The notes under the pieces: model-generated | Told to the model about the DNA's origin: nothing | The model's database searches: none | The model's input: the letters and a program-made list of their open reading frames with translations, nothing else | Shown: positions 49,740 to 64,000 of the stretch, piece by piece | Numbering within the stretch: position 1 is the first letter of the stretch | How the letters are laid out: the number at the start of each line of letters is the position of its first letter | Position numbers and translations under genes: made by a program | From: Cristatella mucedo | Lineage: Eukaryota; Bryozoa; Phylactolaemata; Cristatellidae | Length of the DNA: 64,000 bases | Assembly (NCBI GenBank): GCA_009760855.2 | Contig: WPIO01000059.1 | Coordinates: 1,517,501 to 1,581,500 of the forward strand | Reading direction: 5' to 3'

Positions 49740-49850
49740 TAATAATAATAATAATAATAATAAACACCGATAGTAATATTAATAAAAGTTAGACATTTGT
49801 TTACAGCCCTAATATAACTAAATCTCTTTTTCTAGGTACCTGCCACAAGG
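49740..49850 (-). mobile_element. L2-type tail fragment, minus strand
   Basis: Runs of AAT, then CTAAATCTCTTTTTCTAGG in a degenerate stem-loop. Confidence 0.5.
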
Positions 49851-49859
49851 CAGGAAGGG

Positions 49860-52800
49860 AAGCGTGTCACCCCCTCGAGCAGTCCTTGCTGTGAGCGACA
49901 GGCGAGCTGGAGCTGATGGCCACTTCGAAAAGGTAACATTACTTTGCTAGGATTTTGGAAAGTGATCCCGAATTTATGCACGGACTTCTGGCTGGTGGCA
50001 GAATTCTTGTTTGGTCAGCAGAAATTGGTCGCGAAGGACCAATGGTGGACCAGAGAGCTAAGAGCTAAGCAACCAGTAGAGAACTAAGGAATTAGAGCCA
50101 GCATCTGAAAGTCTTGGATAGTGCAAGGTATGCTGCACCAGTCGCATAGTAGGAAACTAGCAGCCCAACGATGCCCGTGCACTGACCACTGAAGATCAGA
50201 CGCCCAATGACAGATCCAAAGTAGACCAGGCATCTCATGGCTTTGGATTATACTTCCAGCCGATAACGTCAGTCCTTGAACAAATATTTACATTAAACCC
50301 ACGAGGGCAACAGACAAAAATCCGTGTTTCCGAAACAAAAAGGAACAAGCTCGGTCGTGAAATCACGTCAGGTCGGTTTATAACATTCTATACAGGCCTG
50401 TACAACATATCAATCTAGTCTAAGGCTGGGTATCCCTCTAACCTGCATGCCTGCTCGTCCAACTCATGCTATGGATCCTTGAAGCTGCTGTGAAGCAGCC
50501 GGCTAGAAACCTCTTCCTAAGCTGAAACAACAAGTAGCGCTCGCAAATTGTATGGAAGGCATTCTGAGTCCAAAATGTCTGGCAATCCCTGTTGACCTCA
50601 AAACAGCATCAGCGTTCGTTACAGCACTTAAGCTAGCCGGCTAGATGAGGAGGGAGATGGGGATGGCAGAACTTTCCCTCCAAGCATGCAGCCCCAAGCA
50701 TTAACGATCGGCGAAGTAAGGCTGGTGGAACGAAAAAACGCGTCTCGAGCACGTGTTCAGGGCATTCTAATCACGCTAGACAAGAAAATCGCACCCACCA
50801 ACCGCCGGTGCAAATGACGGTCCAAAGATATTACACGATATTAGCTTGCCTTCACGCCGGCTGGAAGATATTAAATGAGCACATCGCTTCCACACCGCTG
50901 ACTACCATGGCTTGAAGATTTTCACGCGTTCACATTGTACTATCGGGCGAACTCGTGGTCGGAGACCGGAGTTAGGCGAGCTTCAATAGAAGATCGCACC
51001 GAAAGGCCTCAACCCCATCCGAGTTCTTCGTGCTGTTAACTCTTGGTTCTGGCGGCTTCGAGGCAACGTCAGACTTTCAAATCAAGCAAGGTTGACGGCC
51101 GCACTTGCAGGCTTCCGCGGCATGGCTGTATTCATGCGCTTTTCGGCGGCCGGGCTCACCGATTAGCGGGCCCAGCCGACCGCGTGGAGATAGAATAGTT
51201 CATATGATCGCACGCATATAAGCCAAAAAATAGGTTATTTTAGCCGAGATGGTAATACCTACCAAGTGTCGTACACCGTGGCGGGAAGCCAGAAGCCCAC
51301 AGTACGTTCGAGAACGGCGAAGTGTTAATCGGCCTGCCCGGTCCTGACCCACGCGGCGGTCGCGCGGAGGTGAAGGGGGGTCGGAGTTGAACGGAGGAGG
51401 ATAGGCCGGGCTTCCTAGCCGGAAGACGATGGTGGGGGCGGGGCCTAAGTCTTCCGCCAGTGAATCAGCAATATCGCGGACTCTTTTGGGTAGCAGCAGT
51501 TGTTTAACATCGTTGATTGGCCCTATCTTTCTGCAGGCTGGGGTGATGGAGCAGCTCACCCAACAGGTTATGCAGCTTTCAAGCTACCGGCCACCACGAA
51601 GCTACCATGATGGTTAATAGCCTGCCGCGGCAGGGAAGTCCTCTATAAGAGTTCCCGTGACAAGACTTCTCGAAACCGTCCGAGTGTTGGGGGAGGCTAA
51701 AGCGGCGTTTGCAGGGTCCGTCTTAATTCTGTCGTGCTCTAGTCTTGCTTCCGTCTTTGGTGCGTACGCCACAAAAGCTGGGGCGGTCCAAGACACGTTG
51801 GAGCTGGTAAGACTGAGAAGCTGAGCACGGTTCCATTTCTAGGCCGACAGGAGCAAGCGCGAAGAAACGATCGATCGTAGGCACAATCGAGGCGCAATCG
51901 AGGCACAATCAAGGGCAAGCCTTCTTCGTGGCTTTCAAAGGTGTGGCGGGTGACATAGCGAGAGGCGAAATCCTCGACGAATCCCACGAGCTGAGTCACG
52001 TGAGTTCCGGGACACTGCGGCTCCTCCATATAGGAATCGGATTATTGAATGGCAAGCGAAAGAGACATGTTCGGGATGTTTAAATTGACCTGGATGTGCG
52101 CACGCGAAGAGCCACTTCCTACCTCCATGACGAAAGCAATTTCTCACGGCCACTCGGTGGGTAAAGCTACTTGGAAGCAAGTCTGAAAGCAACTGACTTT
52201 GTAAAACTCCTACAAGACTGAAGATAGAAGCAGGACAGCGGGACCGAACAAGTCGAACTTCCGGTCTGCTTTTGCCTAGCGGTTGAATGGTCAGCATAAC
52301 TTCGACGAAGAGCCGTAGAGAATGCGAGATTTGCCACGCATAGCTTTCTGTCACTTGAGAAAGGCTGCCCTAGTTCACAGAGGGCCCGTAAGTGTAGGGT
52401 AGCGGTACTCGAGGACCCTGCCCTTTCACTTTTAACCGACGGTTTGGCGCCTGGTAGCCCAAAGAAAATCCTTCAGCGGAGACATGACAACTATGGCTGG
52501 TCCCCTTCTTGATTCATTCCTGGCTAAGCCAGCCCTATGCTCCCGAAGTGCTCGCTGCTTGATATTTTGACCTTACGTTAGACGACGATATGGCTCCATT
52601 GCATGCTCTGCAGGAAGGTCTACCTGCGTCGACGCTTAATAGTGATGCAACAGGATAATCGACTGCAGTAAATTACAGAGAATCGACTACCATTGCTGAA
52701 GTGAAGCTGGGGAAGAAGCATTCGGTATTCGATTTTGGCGTGCATGCGAATTGGTAGAAAGAGTAACGGAAAGGAAAGAGCGTGTAGAAGCTTCAAAAAA

Positions 52801-54500
52801 AGCCATCGAAGGACGTGGTCTCTACGACGGCAGAATGGAGTCAATCGCAGCAAGCAATCGAGCAGCCGAACTTGCCGTTAGTGGCCGTAAATCGTCAGCT
52901 CAAGTCTCAGAGAAGCAGAGACACCTTACTATGTTTTAGCCAGCCTTTCCTCAAAGGCGTGCCACCATCCTTGACGGACGTGTGATGGCCAAGTTTGATG
53001 TTTTTACTGGTTGAAATCATCGTTCGATAGCCGAGATAAAAGAACTCGCAGTCGGAGAAAGATAACGAAAAGAGCCCAGCCCGAATAGCGGGAGAGAAAT
53101 AAGTTGAAGCGTCAAGAAGCCTAAGTCAGTTGTGCCGTTAGATAAAGCCTTGGATGCATCTGGCAGAAGTCACATGCATAAGCTAACGTCTTAATCTTTT
53201 TTATGGTTTCCTTATAATAGGAAATCGTCGAAATTACAGCTTTCACTTCTAAAAGGTTTAGCCTGTGAAAGATTTCCTAAAAACTTATTTAACCCCAAAG
53301 TTGGTAGCGGCTGATTTTTGTTTGTATGTACTGCTAAGGGGTAGAGTGGTTTGCCCATAATTTGTATTTTCTTTCCAAATTAGGAAACAGAAAATGAGAG
53401 GCTCATTACAGGCACCCTCGATCGTATATTGATTAAGCATGTTCCGTGGCCAGACACACACCTAGCGAAAATATTCAAATCGTGAGGCAAAACCTTTCTG
53501 GTGAGAGTAACTTACACAGCCCAACAAATGTGTCTGACCAACTCGACGGACACCAGTTCCCGATTTCACAAGGCTCTTTCATTCATTTCGCCGAATGTCT
53601 TTGCTGATACGGCGAATAAGAATAAGGCGGTCGTACAAAGACGCCGAAAGAGTTATGTTCCGATCAATGGGCTGCTCTAGCCAGTATGCTCAGCCTCTGA
53701 GGCTACCGCGAGTCTAACGGCAGTTCGTCTCGTTTTTAGAATCTAAAGTCTCGTCGTTGACCTCTGCTTCGTTGACTTTTTCTTCCCACACTACAAAGCA
53801 AGAAGGGAAACCCTGTGCAAAATTTACGTGACTCAACCCGACGGTCGATGAAAAGCGTATCGACCATTTCTGAGACATCGCTACTTCCTGTTCGCCAAAG
53901 GAGCGGAAAACGCACGCACAGCCTTACTAGCGTCAGCCGCCAAGACGACAGTCGTACAGCCTTACGCTGCAACGAAGAGAAGGCGTGGCACGGAGAGGAT
54001 GACGTCGGGTGGCAGGTAGTACGTTAAGCGCCGGAGGAGGTTTTGCTCCACGATGTTGTGGCGATACTTTATGCGAACTTGGCTTCGGCGGCTTAGCGGA
54101 CAGCAGGGCAACTTGCTTGGGTTTTGGTGGAGAAGGTGTATGCAGCTCCAAAACATATGTTGTTAAGGGGTCGCGAACGTTCAGAACAGCTATGGCCTGT
54201 AGCTTGTGTGGTTTGTTCGCACAGCAGAGAGCCAGCCGGTGCCCAACGCCGACAGTTTATTACCAACGCACGGAGCCGAAGAGCGCACGGCTCCTCTCGG
54301 CCCCCCTGCTCTCGCTCGACTCCCCCTCGACCCCGGCTGTCACTTGGCCGACCCCGACGGTGAATCCACCATCTGTTCACCAGCGGTTTATCGGCCTGTG
54401 TCAACGCCTCATTAGAAGCTGACCACAACTGTGCACAGACCCCTCTCGGGGATGCTCCCACCAGCTGTTGAGGAAAGGAGCGGTACCAGCCCGCATGCAA
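49860..54500. other. 4.6 kb without recognisable features
   Basis: No known repeat family, no long open frame and no familiar motif. Frames such as 51200-51559 (minus, 119 codons), 51935-52354 (minus, 139) and 54093-54500 (minus, 135) have no domain I recognise. The largest repeat-poor block of the window. Confidence 0.4.
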
Positions 54501-54504
54501 TCGG

Positions 54505-54818
54505 ACTACAGCTTGTTTGCTCCCAAAGCGGGGAGCTTATTTCCGACTGACTTCACGACATCTCCTGACTGGACGACATTTAAATAAAATGATCTTAAAA
54601 GCGCACCTGCAAGTCACAGCATTTGCTGGGTTCCTACGATTTGTCCTTTGTGTGCTTACGAAAATGCGCTCACACTGAAAATATTATCCCTTTAACATAT
54701 TATCCCATTAACAAACGGACACGCTTCCTTTGCGGCGCATGTAAAGTGCCTAGAAAAAGAGATTTAGTTCTTTTGGAATGCTATGCAAATGTTTTAAAAA
54801 TAACAGCACTATTATTAT
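54505..54818 (+). mobile_element. Diverged L2 LINE 3' end
   Basis: TTGCTCCCAAAGCGGGGAGC, ACATCTCCTGACTGGACGAC, GGTTCCTACGATTTGTCCTT and a degenerate stem-loop (GAGATTTAGTTCTTTTGG), colinear with L2-A. Confidence 0.75.
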
Positions 54819-54957
54819 ATAGTACACGCGCACATTTTTACATAATAACTTTAGGCATAGCCTATCCAAATACGGTACCGCGATGAAGAAAACTCTTGCG
54901 TTAAAAGGCTAAACCGTAATGCGAAATGCGGCAGAGGGGCGGTGGCGGCTGTGAGAG

Positions 54958-55111
<154 letters not shown>

Positions 55112-55859
55112 CACTACGTAAGATAATGGTCAGACATAAGTTGGGAAATGGTTGACGGTCGGCACTCTGGAATTGTGCGTCGGTAATTAAAACTACACAT
55201 GACCTGCAACGGTCCTCGTATCTCAGCAGACGGGCAGTCAATCTTGAACTTTGGCAGCTTTTTCAAGCTTACGTTTAGTTGACCTAAGCATACTTATCTT
55301 ACTAGGTTTCCTGCCTTACCGTCCGCAGGTCTAGGCGCTATAATTATCGCTTTGCACCAGCCAATACTTTCCGGTTCAACTAACCTGCGGTCTGCCTCCT
55401 TTGGGAAGCCAAAGCAGGTAAGAGCCGGCCTTCGTCTTGCCGAGCCGACCTACATGTGTCGCACACCGGTAGCCTAGGACTGGTTTGTGGGCGCAGGTGC
55501 AGAATAGGCGGGCAATGCAGGGAGCCTCGGGTCGCGCATAAGACAGGGGTCAACCAGGGGGAGGCTACCAGAACTTCCCGTCCGCGGTGAATACGTGTTC
55601 CAGCCTGATTCGCTACATTTTTTTCGTACCTCCCGATCCGCCGGCTGCGGTAAGGAAGCCCGTTCCTCCGTGAAGTAGATTTTTCTGTAGATTGCCTCGG
55701 GGTTTTCCATCGCCGATATTTGATAGTAACTGAAATTGCATTTGCGCTGCCGCTAGTTAGACGGGCTCTGTAGCCAAGGGACGTGTCGATTTGTGCAGTT
55801 GTCTTTCGTGCTAGCCAACTATTTCATTCATCGAGGGCTCGTCGAGCGCTCGTCGTGCT
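55112..55859. other. Nothing recognised
   Basis: No repeat family or coding motif seen. Confidence 0.35.
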
Positions 55860-56603
55860 TAACGCTTGCACCAGCTGAGCCCAATGTGTCTCGTCCTTGC
55901 ACGCGCTGAATTGTCGTGCTCCGAAGCTTCGTGCGACCGCTGCTTGGTTGATGCTGAGCCAGTGACCGAGACCGCGGGCCGGCCACGTCTCACCTCCCCA
56001 GAGCTGCACGTCTCGAACATTCGGCGTGCGCCGGCCGGCCTCCAGTCGAGGCGCTGCCCACTGGCGTCTCGCTGCTCTCTGCGAAGCAGGGTTCCGGCCG
56101 CGTAAAAAAATCCGCCCGCAGAAGCAGCTGCCTGTGCGGTGCGGTGCGGCGCGGCGCGGCAAGGCCGCGGCTGCTCAAACGAGAAGGTGATGCTAGTGGT
56201 GCTGTTCTGACAGCGATGCTTGCAAAGACGCGTTGTGAGCGCCACAGTGTGGGCTGAATCAGAATCCAGTTCACTGCACGGCGGTGCGCAAGCGGGCGAT
56301 ACACCGAGTTGCCGAGTCTCTCTGCCGTCAGAAGACTGCCCTTGTAGTTTGCCGATCCGCTGCTCCGGAGTAAGAAAGCGACGTGCAAATTTCGACAGCC
56401 CGTTGATCCGCTGAGCCGCCGAGTGATTCGCCAGCGAGTGGCCGAAAGCACAGCAGCCCTACGCACCCCTTATGCGGTCGACTGCTTGCCTTGGCCGTCT
56501 GCCTCTGCGATGTTGACTCGTCTTTTAAGACGCACGACAAGGGATGCATCATGCTGACGTCCAGTGCTTTGTCGTGCTGTAGACCGTGGTACTCCGTCGT
56601 GCC
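55860..56603 (+). promoter_or_regulatory. GC-rich 5' region of the CRELD gene (putative promoter/5' UTR)
   Basis: CpG-rich directly upstream of the CRELD start, including GCGGCGCGGCGCGG near 56142-56160. Promoter role inferred from position and composition; no TATA box seen. Confidence 0.4.
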
Positions 56604-60183
<3,580 letters not shown>

Positions 60184-60795
60184 GTGCGGTGCTCTCTGAG
60201 AGCTTGCTCGTGCACTGCTTGCGTGCCACCCACCGCTGCAGTTAACTGCCACCATAGTCCAGATGCTTGCTAATAATTTTCCTAGCAGTAGCCTCTGAGA
60301 TCTTCAGCCATCTTCAGCTGCCTTGCGATTTCTAGGTCTTAATGGCCATCTCCGTGCAGGAACATCAAAACCCGCTCTTGTGGTCTCATAAAGGTTTGCA
60401 GCTAGAGGCGTGTTCTGGTCGTATACAGAGCCAATCTCTATGGCTTGGGCTGGCCTCAACAGTTCAAGGATACATCCCGGTACCTTGGCTCATCATTGGC
60501 CAAGGCATCGTCAGTGGTATCATCGTTTATGGCATCCAAGAGGGGGTGGGAAGGGATGGCTAGTCACGTGACCACACATTCCCATCTGTTTACACGGGAA
60601 TCTTTACTCGGTTGCCCACAAATGCAGTTATTTACTAAGCCAAGCTTAGACAACTGCAATTTAGTGCACAATTATGTTGATAAATCGCTATATTCTAATA
60701 AAATGTGTAGCTTAATGACTTACTCGAATACTGGCACTAGCTACAACCGAACTGAGATCGATGGACCAGGTGCGTCTAAAATTTTGGAGAGCAGT

Positions 60796-60931
60796 TTATA
60801 ATTCATTTGTATAGCATCCTAGGAGAACCTAATCTCTATCACGTTGCTTTGCATATGCTGCTGGGCTCGAGCCCACGACCTTTATGGTCGTCCAAGGCAG
60901 GCACCTATGCTTGGGCCAAACCAGGGTTTAA
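60796..60931 (-). mobile_element. SINE-1, minus strand
   Basis: AATTCATTTGTATAGCATCC, GGGCTCGAGCCCACGACC, GGGCCAAACCAGGG. Confidence 0.78.
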
Positions 60932-60949
60932 GATAAACCAAACTGCTGC

Positions 60950-61815
60950 TCATAGGACACCCTAAGCGTGTGGCTGGATTAAAAAGCTTTGCTCTTCTAA
61001 TAGGTGATGCTATTGTGCAACCATCACCACGTGCTCGAAATGTAGGTCTTGTTTTCGACAACTGCCTCAATTTTAAAAGCTTCTACAGCTAGCCATCACG
61101 TCCGATCCCTATCCAAGATTAGGAGCTGTCTTCCACAGTGGCTTGCAAAAAATTTAACTAGCTCCTTAGTTCTGTCTCGGCTTGATTATTGTAATTCCCT
61201 TTTCGCTGGGCTACCAAAGAAAACAACTAGGCCACTGCAGCTGACTATGAATGTGGCTGCAAGGCTAGTCTCTAAGTTCCAGCGGTTTGAGCATGTGTCA
61301 CCTTAGCTAAAAGAGCTAGGATGGATGCCGGTTGGACACAGCAAAGTTCTTACGCAGACCCACAGGGCTCGCCATGGCTTGGCTTCTTTGTACCTAGCTG
61401 AACTGCTGCACCAATTCAGCCTCTTTGCACCTGCAGGTCCTGTGTGGACAATAAATTAGCTGTTTTATTCCTCTGCTTAAATACCGTTGGCGGCAGAAGC
61501 TTTAGCTTTGCAGGTCCTAGACTGTGGAACTCGCTTCCACAATTCTTACGCAACGACAACTACTCTCCAACTGCCGACTATGGCTCATCCTTTTCAGCGG
61601 TCCTGAGCTGCTACTTCCATGCTACTCACCACCTCAACTACTCTCCTGACTCTGCTATGCTTCCCACTTTCTCTTTGTTGCATGAGATGAAGTCTGTTGG
61701 CTACCGAATGCGTACCGAAAGCCGCTTAGGCTGTGAATGCGCTATACAAAACTCTCCTGTGTAACACCCACATGGTCTTTATGACTTTGTGGAGTTACAG
61801 ATGGAGATACATACA
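60950..61815 (+). mobile_element. LINE-B, longest copy
   Basis: Starts near LIGDAIVQPSPRARNVGLVF, then NLTSSLVLSRLDYCNSLFAG, MNVAARLVSKFQRFEHV, DNKLAVLFLCLNTVGGRSFS, SAGPRLWNSLP-type sequence and CECAIQNSPV. Frame breaks near 61060 and 61300-61440. Ends GATGGAGATACATAC. Lies beside SINE-1, as do two other LINE-B copies. Confidence 0.86.
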
Positions 61816-62227
61816 AGATCGTGCAGCCAATCAGTGCTTTTCTGTCTGTGCTCGCAGCTCCATGTTCGTCTACATTTGCCTTCATTCGGCCCTTAGCCCC
61901 TGTGCTGCCCAGTCAGGCTCGGTAGCTCAGCGATAGACAGTGTTTGTGAAGAAGACGTGGACCCAGCGCAGGTTTTAAAATCACGTATAAAAAGCAGCCA
62001 TTTTGTGACTTCGGTCAGTCCTTCTGTTTTCCTAACATTGTTTTATCGACTAACCCTTTGAATGTAAGCTTTGACATGAGTTGAAGCTCTGCTGTAAAAG
62101 CTTGAAAGTGGCAGTATATATTGGGGCTGTCTCTACGGCAAGAAACTGCAGTGGAAGCAGCATTTACAGTGACTATTTGCTAAGTCAAACGTGAAACATG
62201 TTAACCACTGTGTACTCATTGTACAGC
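61816..62227. other. Nothing firm
   Basis: GGCTCGGTAGCTCAGCGATA near 61917 looks like a tRNA 5' half, but no matching acceptor stem or B box follows. Confidence 0.3.
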
Positions 62228-62520
62228 TAAAACACACCTATTTAGGACAGCACATATAGTGGGTCCTTGTGATTCGTCCTTCGTGTGCTTATGCGTGCTG
62301 ACACTGTGCATGCTGCCAGTAACCACATTTGCATGCTGACCCTGTGCCTGTCACCCCTAACCATATTATTCATTGTGTTTGTTTTTCAAGCATGATTTTA
62401 CTTACCATTCAATTGCATTTCCCTTTGCAGCAAATGTAAAGCGCCTAGAAAGAGATTAAGTTCTCCGAGGGTGCTTTATCAAGTGTATCATTATTATTAT
62501 TATTAATATTATTATTATTA
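62228..62520 (+). mobile_element. L2-A LINE 3' UTR and tail
   Basis: AAAACACACCTATTTAGGAC, complete 3' UTR, stem-loop and interrupted ATT repeats. Confidence 0.88.
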
Positions 62521-63270
62521 GATACATTCAATTCGTAAAAAAACATCGCAGTATGGCCACAGCTGCCTTGGCTGTCTCTTTTTGGGTAATAGAAAGATTT
62601 TCTATGATGCCAGACATACCTAAGTTGAGCACAGCATTTGAAAAATATTTGTTAATGGCCCATAAACAAGTACATATGCAGTTAGTATGTATGCTTACAA
62701 TACGATGTTGCTTCGTCACTATTCTGTATGACCTCCCTAATCTGCCCTGATACAAAGGCTAGCTGCAAGCTTCAGAACTATCTCTCCTGCTGTAGCATTC
62801 CACAGAGCCTGAGTTTACTCAAAAGGTTGGCTGTGGATGTAGGCCTAACACACCCCTTTTCTTCCGGTGTTCAGATCAGGGGAGCCACTGCACCAGCACC
62901 ACACCGTATTTGTCACAAAAAAAGTGCTTTACTGGCCTTGCAGTGGTCTTTATCTTTCTGCCAAATGAAACGATCCTCAATCACAGTATTTGCTCTTGGC
63001 TACGCGTATTGATCCATAATACCCTCTATGTAATGCAGAGCTTTAGTAGCTTTGTGGCAAAGCTGCTCTAAAACCATCTGCCGTCGAATTTTGCTTAAGA
63101 TTCAAGAAGTTCATGCCTGTATGGTGGATCCTTCCTTTGGCCAGCCCTGATGCATCGCTTCCTGTTATAAAATTTCGTGAAGAACTCCTATCTGTCGATA
63201 GCACAAAGATTCCAGTCCATTCTCTGTCCAGTGGGCGTGGCCGTATACCTACTAAAACCGTCGGTTTAAA
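62521..63270. other. Nothing recognised
   Basis: Unique-looking sequence; short frames only. If CRELD exon 3 lies here I could not find it. Confidence 0.35.
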
Positions 63271-63274
63271 AAAA

Positions 63275-63462
63275 GGCTAGGTGATTTAACAGCCTTATTT
63301 GTATTTATTTATATTTCGAAAGAAGAGCGTTAACGGCTGTCACCAATGCTGGCAGTAAGCAAAGAAATATCGCCCCTAAAGGACTCTCGAACCCCCGACC
63401 TTCTGGGTCGTGAGTGCCTATCACTGGGCTCTTAGTCTTTGTGACGGCTTGCGAGAAGTTGA
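63275..63462 (-). mobile_element. SINE-2, minus strand
   Basis: GTGATTTAACAGCCTTATTT, GAGCGTTAACGGCTGTCACC, CTCTCGAACCCCCGACC (B box). Confidence 0.78.
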
Positions 63463-64000
63463 GACTCGAGTTTTACTGCCTGCAATAAGGTGCCACTCTC
63501 ACTAAACTTCCTGCTTGACACAATTTGACCTATATCGATCCCTGTAGTATCTTCTTTATGACCAAGCGAGGTGTCAAAATGTGGCGCTTCTATTCAGAGA
63601 TGCTACCATGTTAATGAGGCGGTCACGTTTGGCATACACAGCCGATCAGGTCCATCTTCCCGGGCCATCGAAGCAGTCCCAGTGTGTTTGTGGATAAAAT
63701 AGCACACAGAGGTATATGGTATATCCCACAGTATTGAACAGTACATAGTGAATAATATGCCGTGCCTCTTCCCATCTCACTATTGCTATGGCTTAGTTTT
63801 GTCAGCATTCCCTTAACCTGGTCACTGAAGTCTTTCTCTCCTGGTATTTTGTAGCCACGCTTGGTCCATCCAGAGATATTGGTACTGGGCGGACATACGT
63901 GTTATTCTTGCACTACATAGCAGTGCGTGGAAATGCTATGCAGGATGTCGCCATAACTATTGGGAAACCCAGAAAGACTTCGCTGCATTTTAAAATGGCC
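63463..64000. other. Nothing recognised
   Basis: No repeat family, splice-flanked motif or long frame seen. Confidence 0.35.

Noticed and set aside
52568-52600. Short L2-like string (CTTACGTTAGACGACGATAT)
   Set aside because: Too short to separate from chance.
61911-61985. tRNA-like 5' sequence (GGTAGCTCAGCGATAGA)
   Set aside because: No matching acceptor stem, anticodon arm or B box follows.

Overview
The window is nuclear DNA from an animal. Genes are split by GT-AG introns, the intergenic space is packed with L2/CR1-type LINEs and tRNA-derived SINEs, and there are long GA/CT, CA and ATT microsatellites. No prokaryotic operons, CRISPR array, rRNA or convincing stand-alone tRNA gene was seen. 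The L2-type reverse transcriptase (YADDTQLYL) and its stem-loop plus ATT-repeat tail fit many invertebrates; I cannot name the clade.

The main content is a cluster of three paralogous genes related to TUT1 (U6 snRNA terminal uridylyltransferase / Star-PAP). Gene A (+, 1-2899) is entered at its 3' half. Gene B (-, about 20679-5267) lies tail to tail with A. Gene C (-, 38054-26220) lies in tandem upstream of B and is nearly complete: two exons of a split RRM, the nucleotidyltransferase core, the PAP-associated segment, a linker and a KA1-like C-terminus, in eight exons that join in one frame (793 codons plus stop). Exon lengths of 121 and 128 bp and the intron phases are shared by B and C. Both B and C lack acidic residues of the catalytic triad, at different positions (B reads D-x-N, C reads A-x-D, neither has the third Asp), so they look like pseudo-enzymes. 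B also has a one-base phase conflict at one intron. The 3' flanks of B and C are colinear duplicates, which supports a tandem duplication.

A fourth host gene starts at 56604 (+): signal peptide, CXXC motif and a second exon with the NFGGGNT-WEE motif identify the N-terminus of a CRELD protein (ER, cysteine-rich with EGF-like domains). It runs off the window.

Layout: 1-5.3 kb genes A and B 3' ends; 5.3-20.7 kb gene B, its introns filled with LINEs and SINEs; 20.7-26.2 kb GC-rich unassigned sequence and the duplicated flank; 26.2-38.1 kb gene C with very long microsatellites in its introns; 38-56 kb repeat-rich with two GC-rich unassigned islands (42.4-43.7, 46.7-48.8 kb) and a featureless 50-54 kb stretch; 56-64 kb CRELD gene and repeats. 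Repeat families named here: L2-A (3' stem-loop then ATT repeats), LINE-B (CR1/L2-like, ATTAC tail), L2-C (tail with ACAACTCGCTGCA), SINE-1 (tRNA-like head, L2-like tail), SINE-2 (tRNA-like head, own tail), R2 (about 500 bp, no coding capacity seen).
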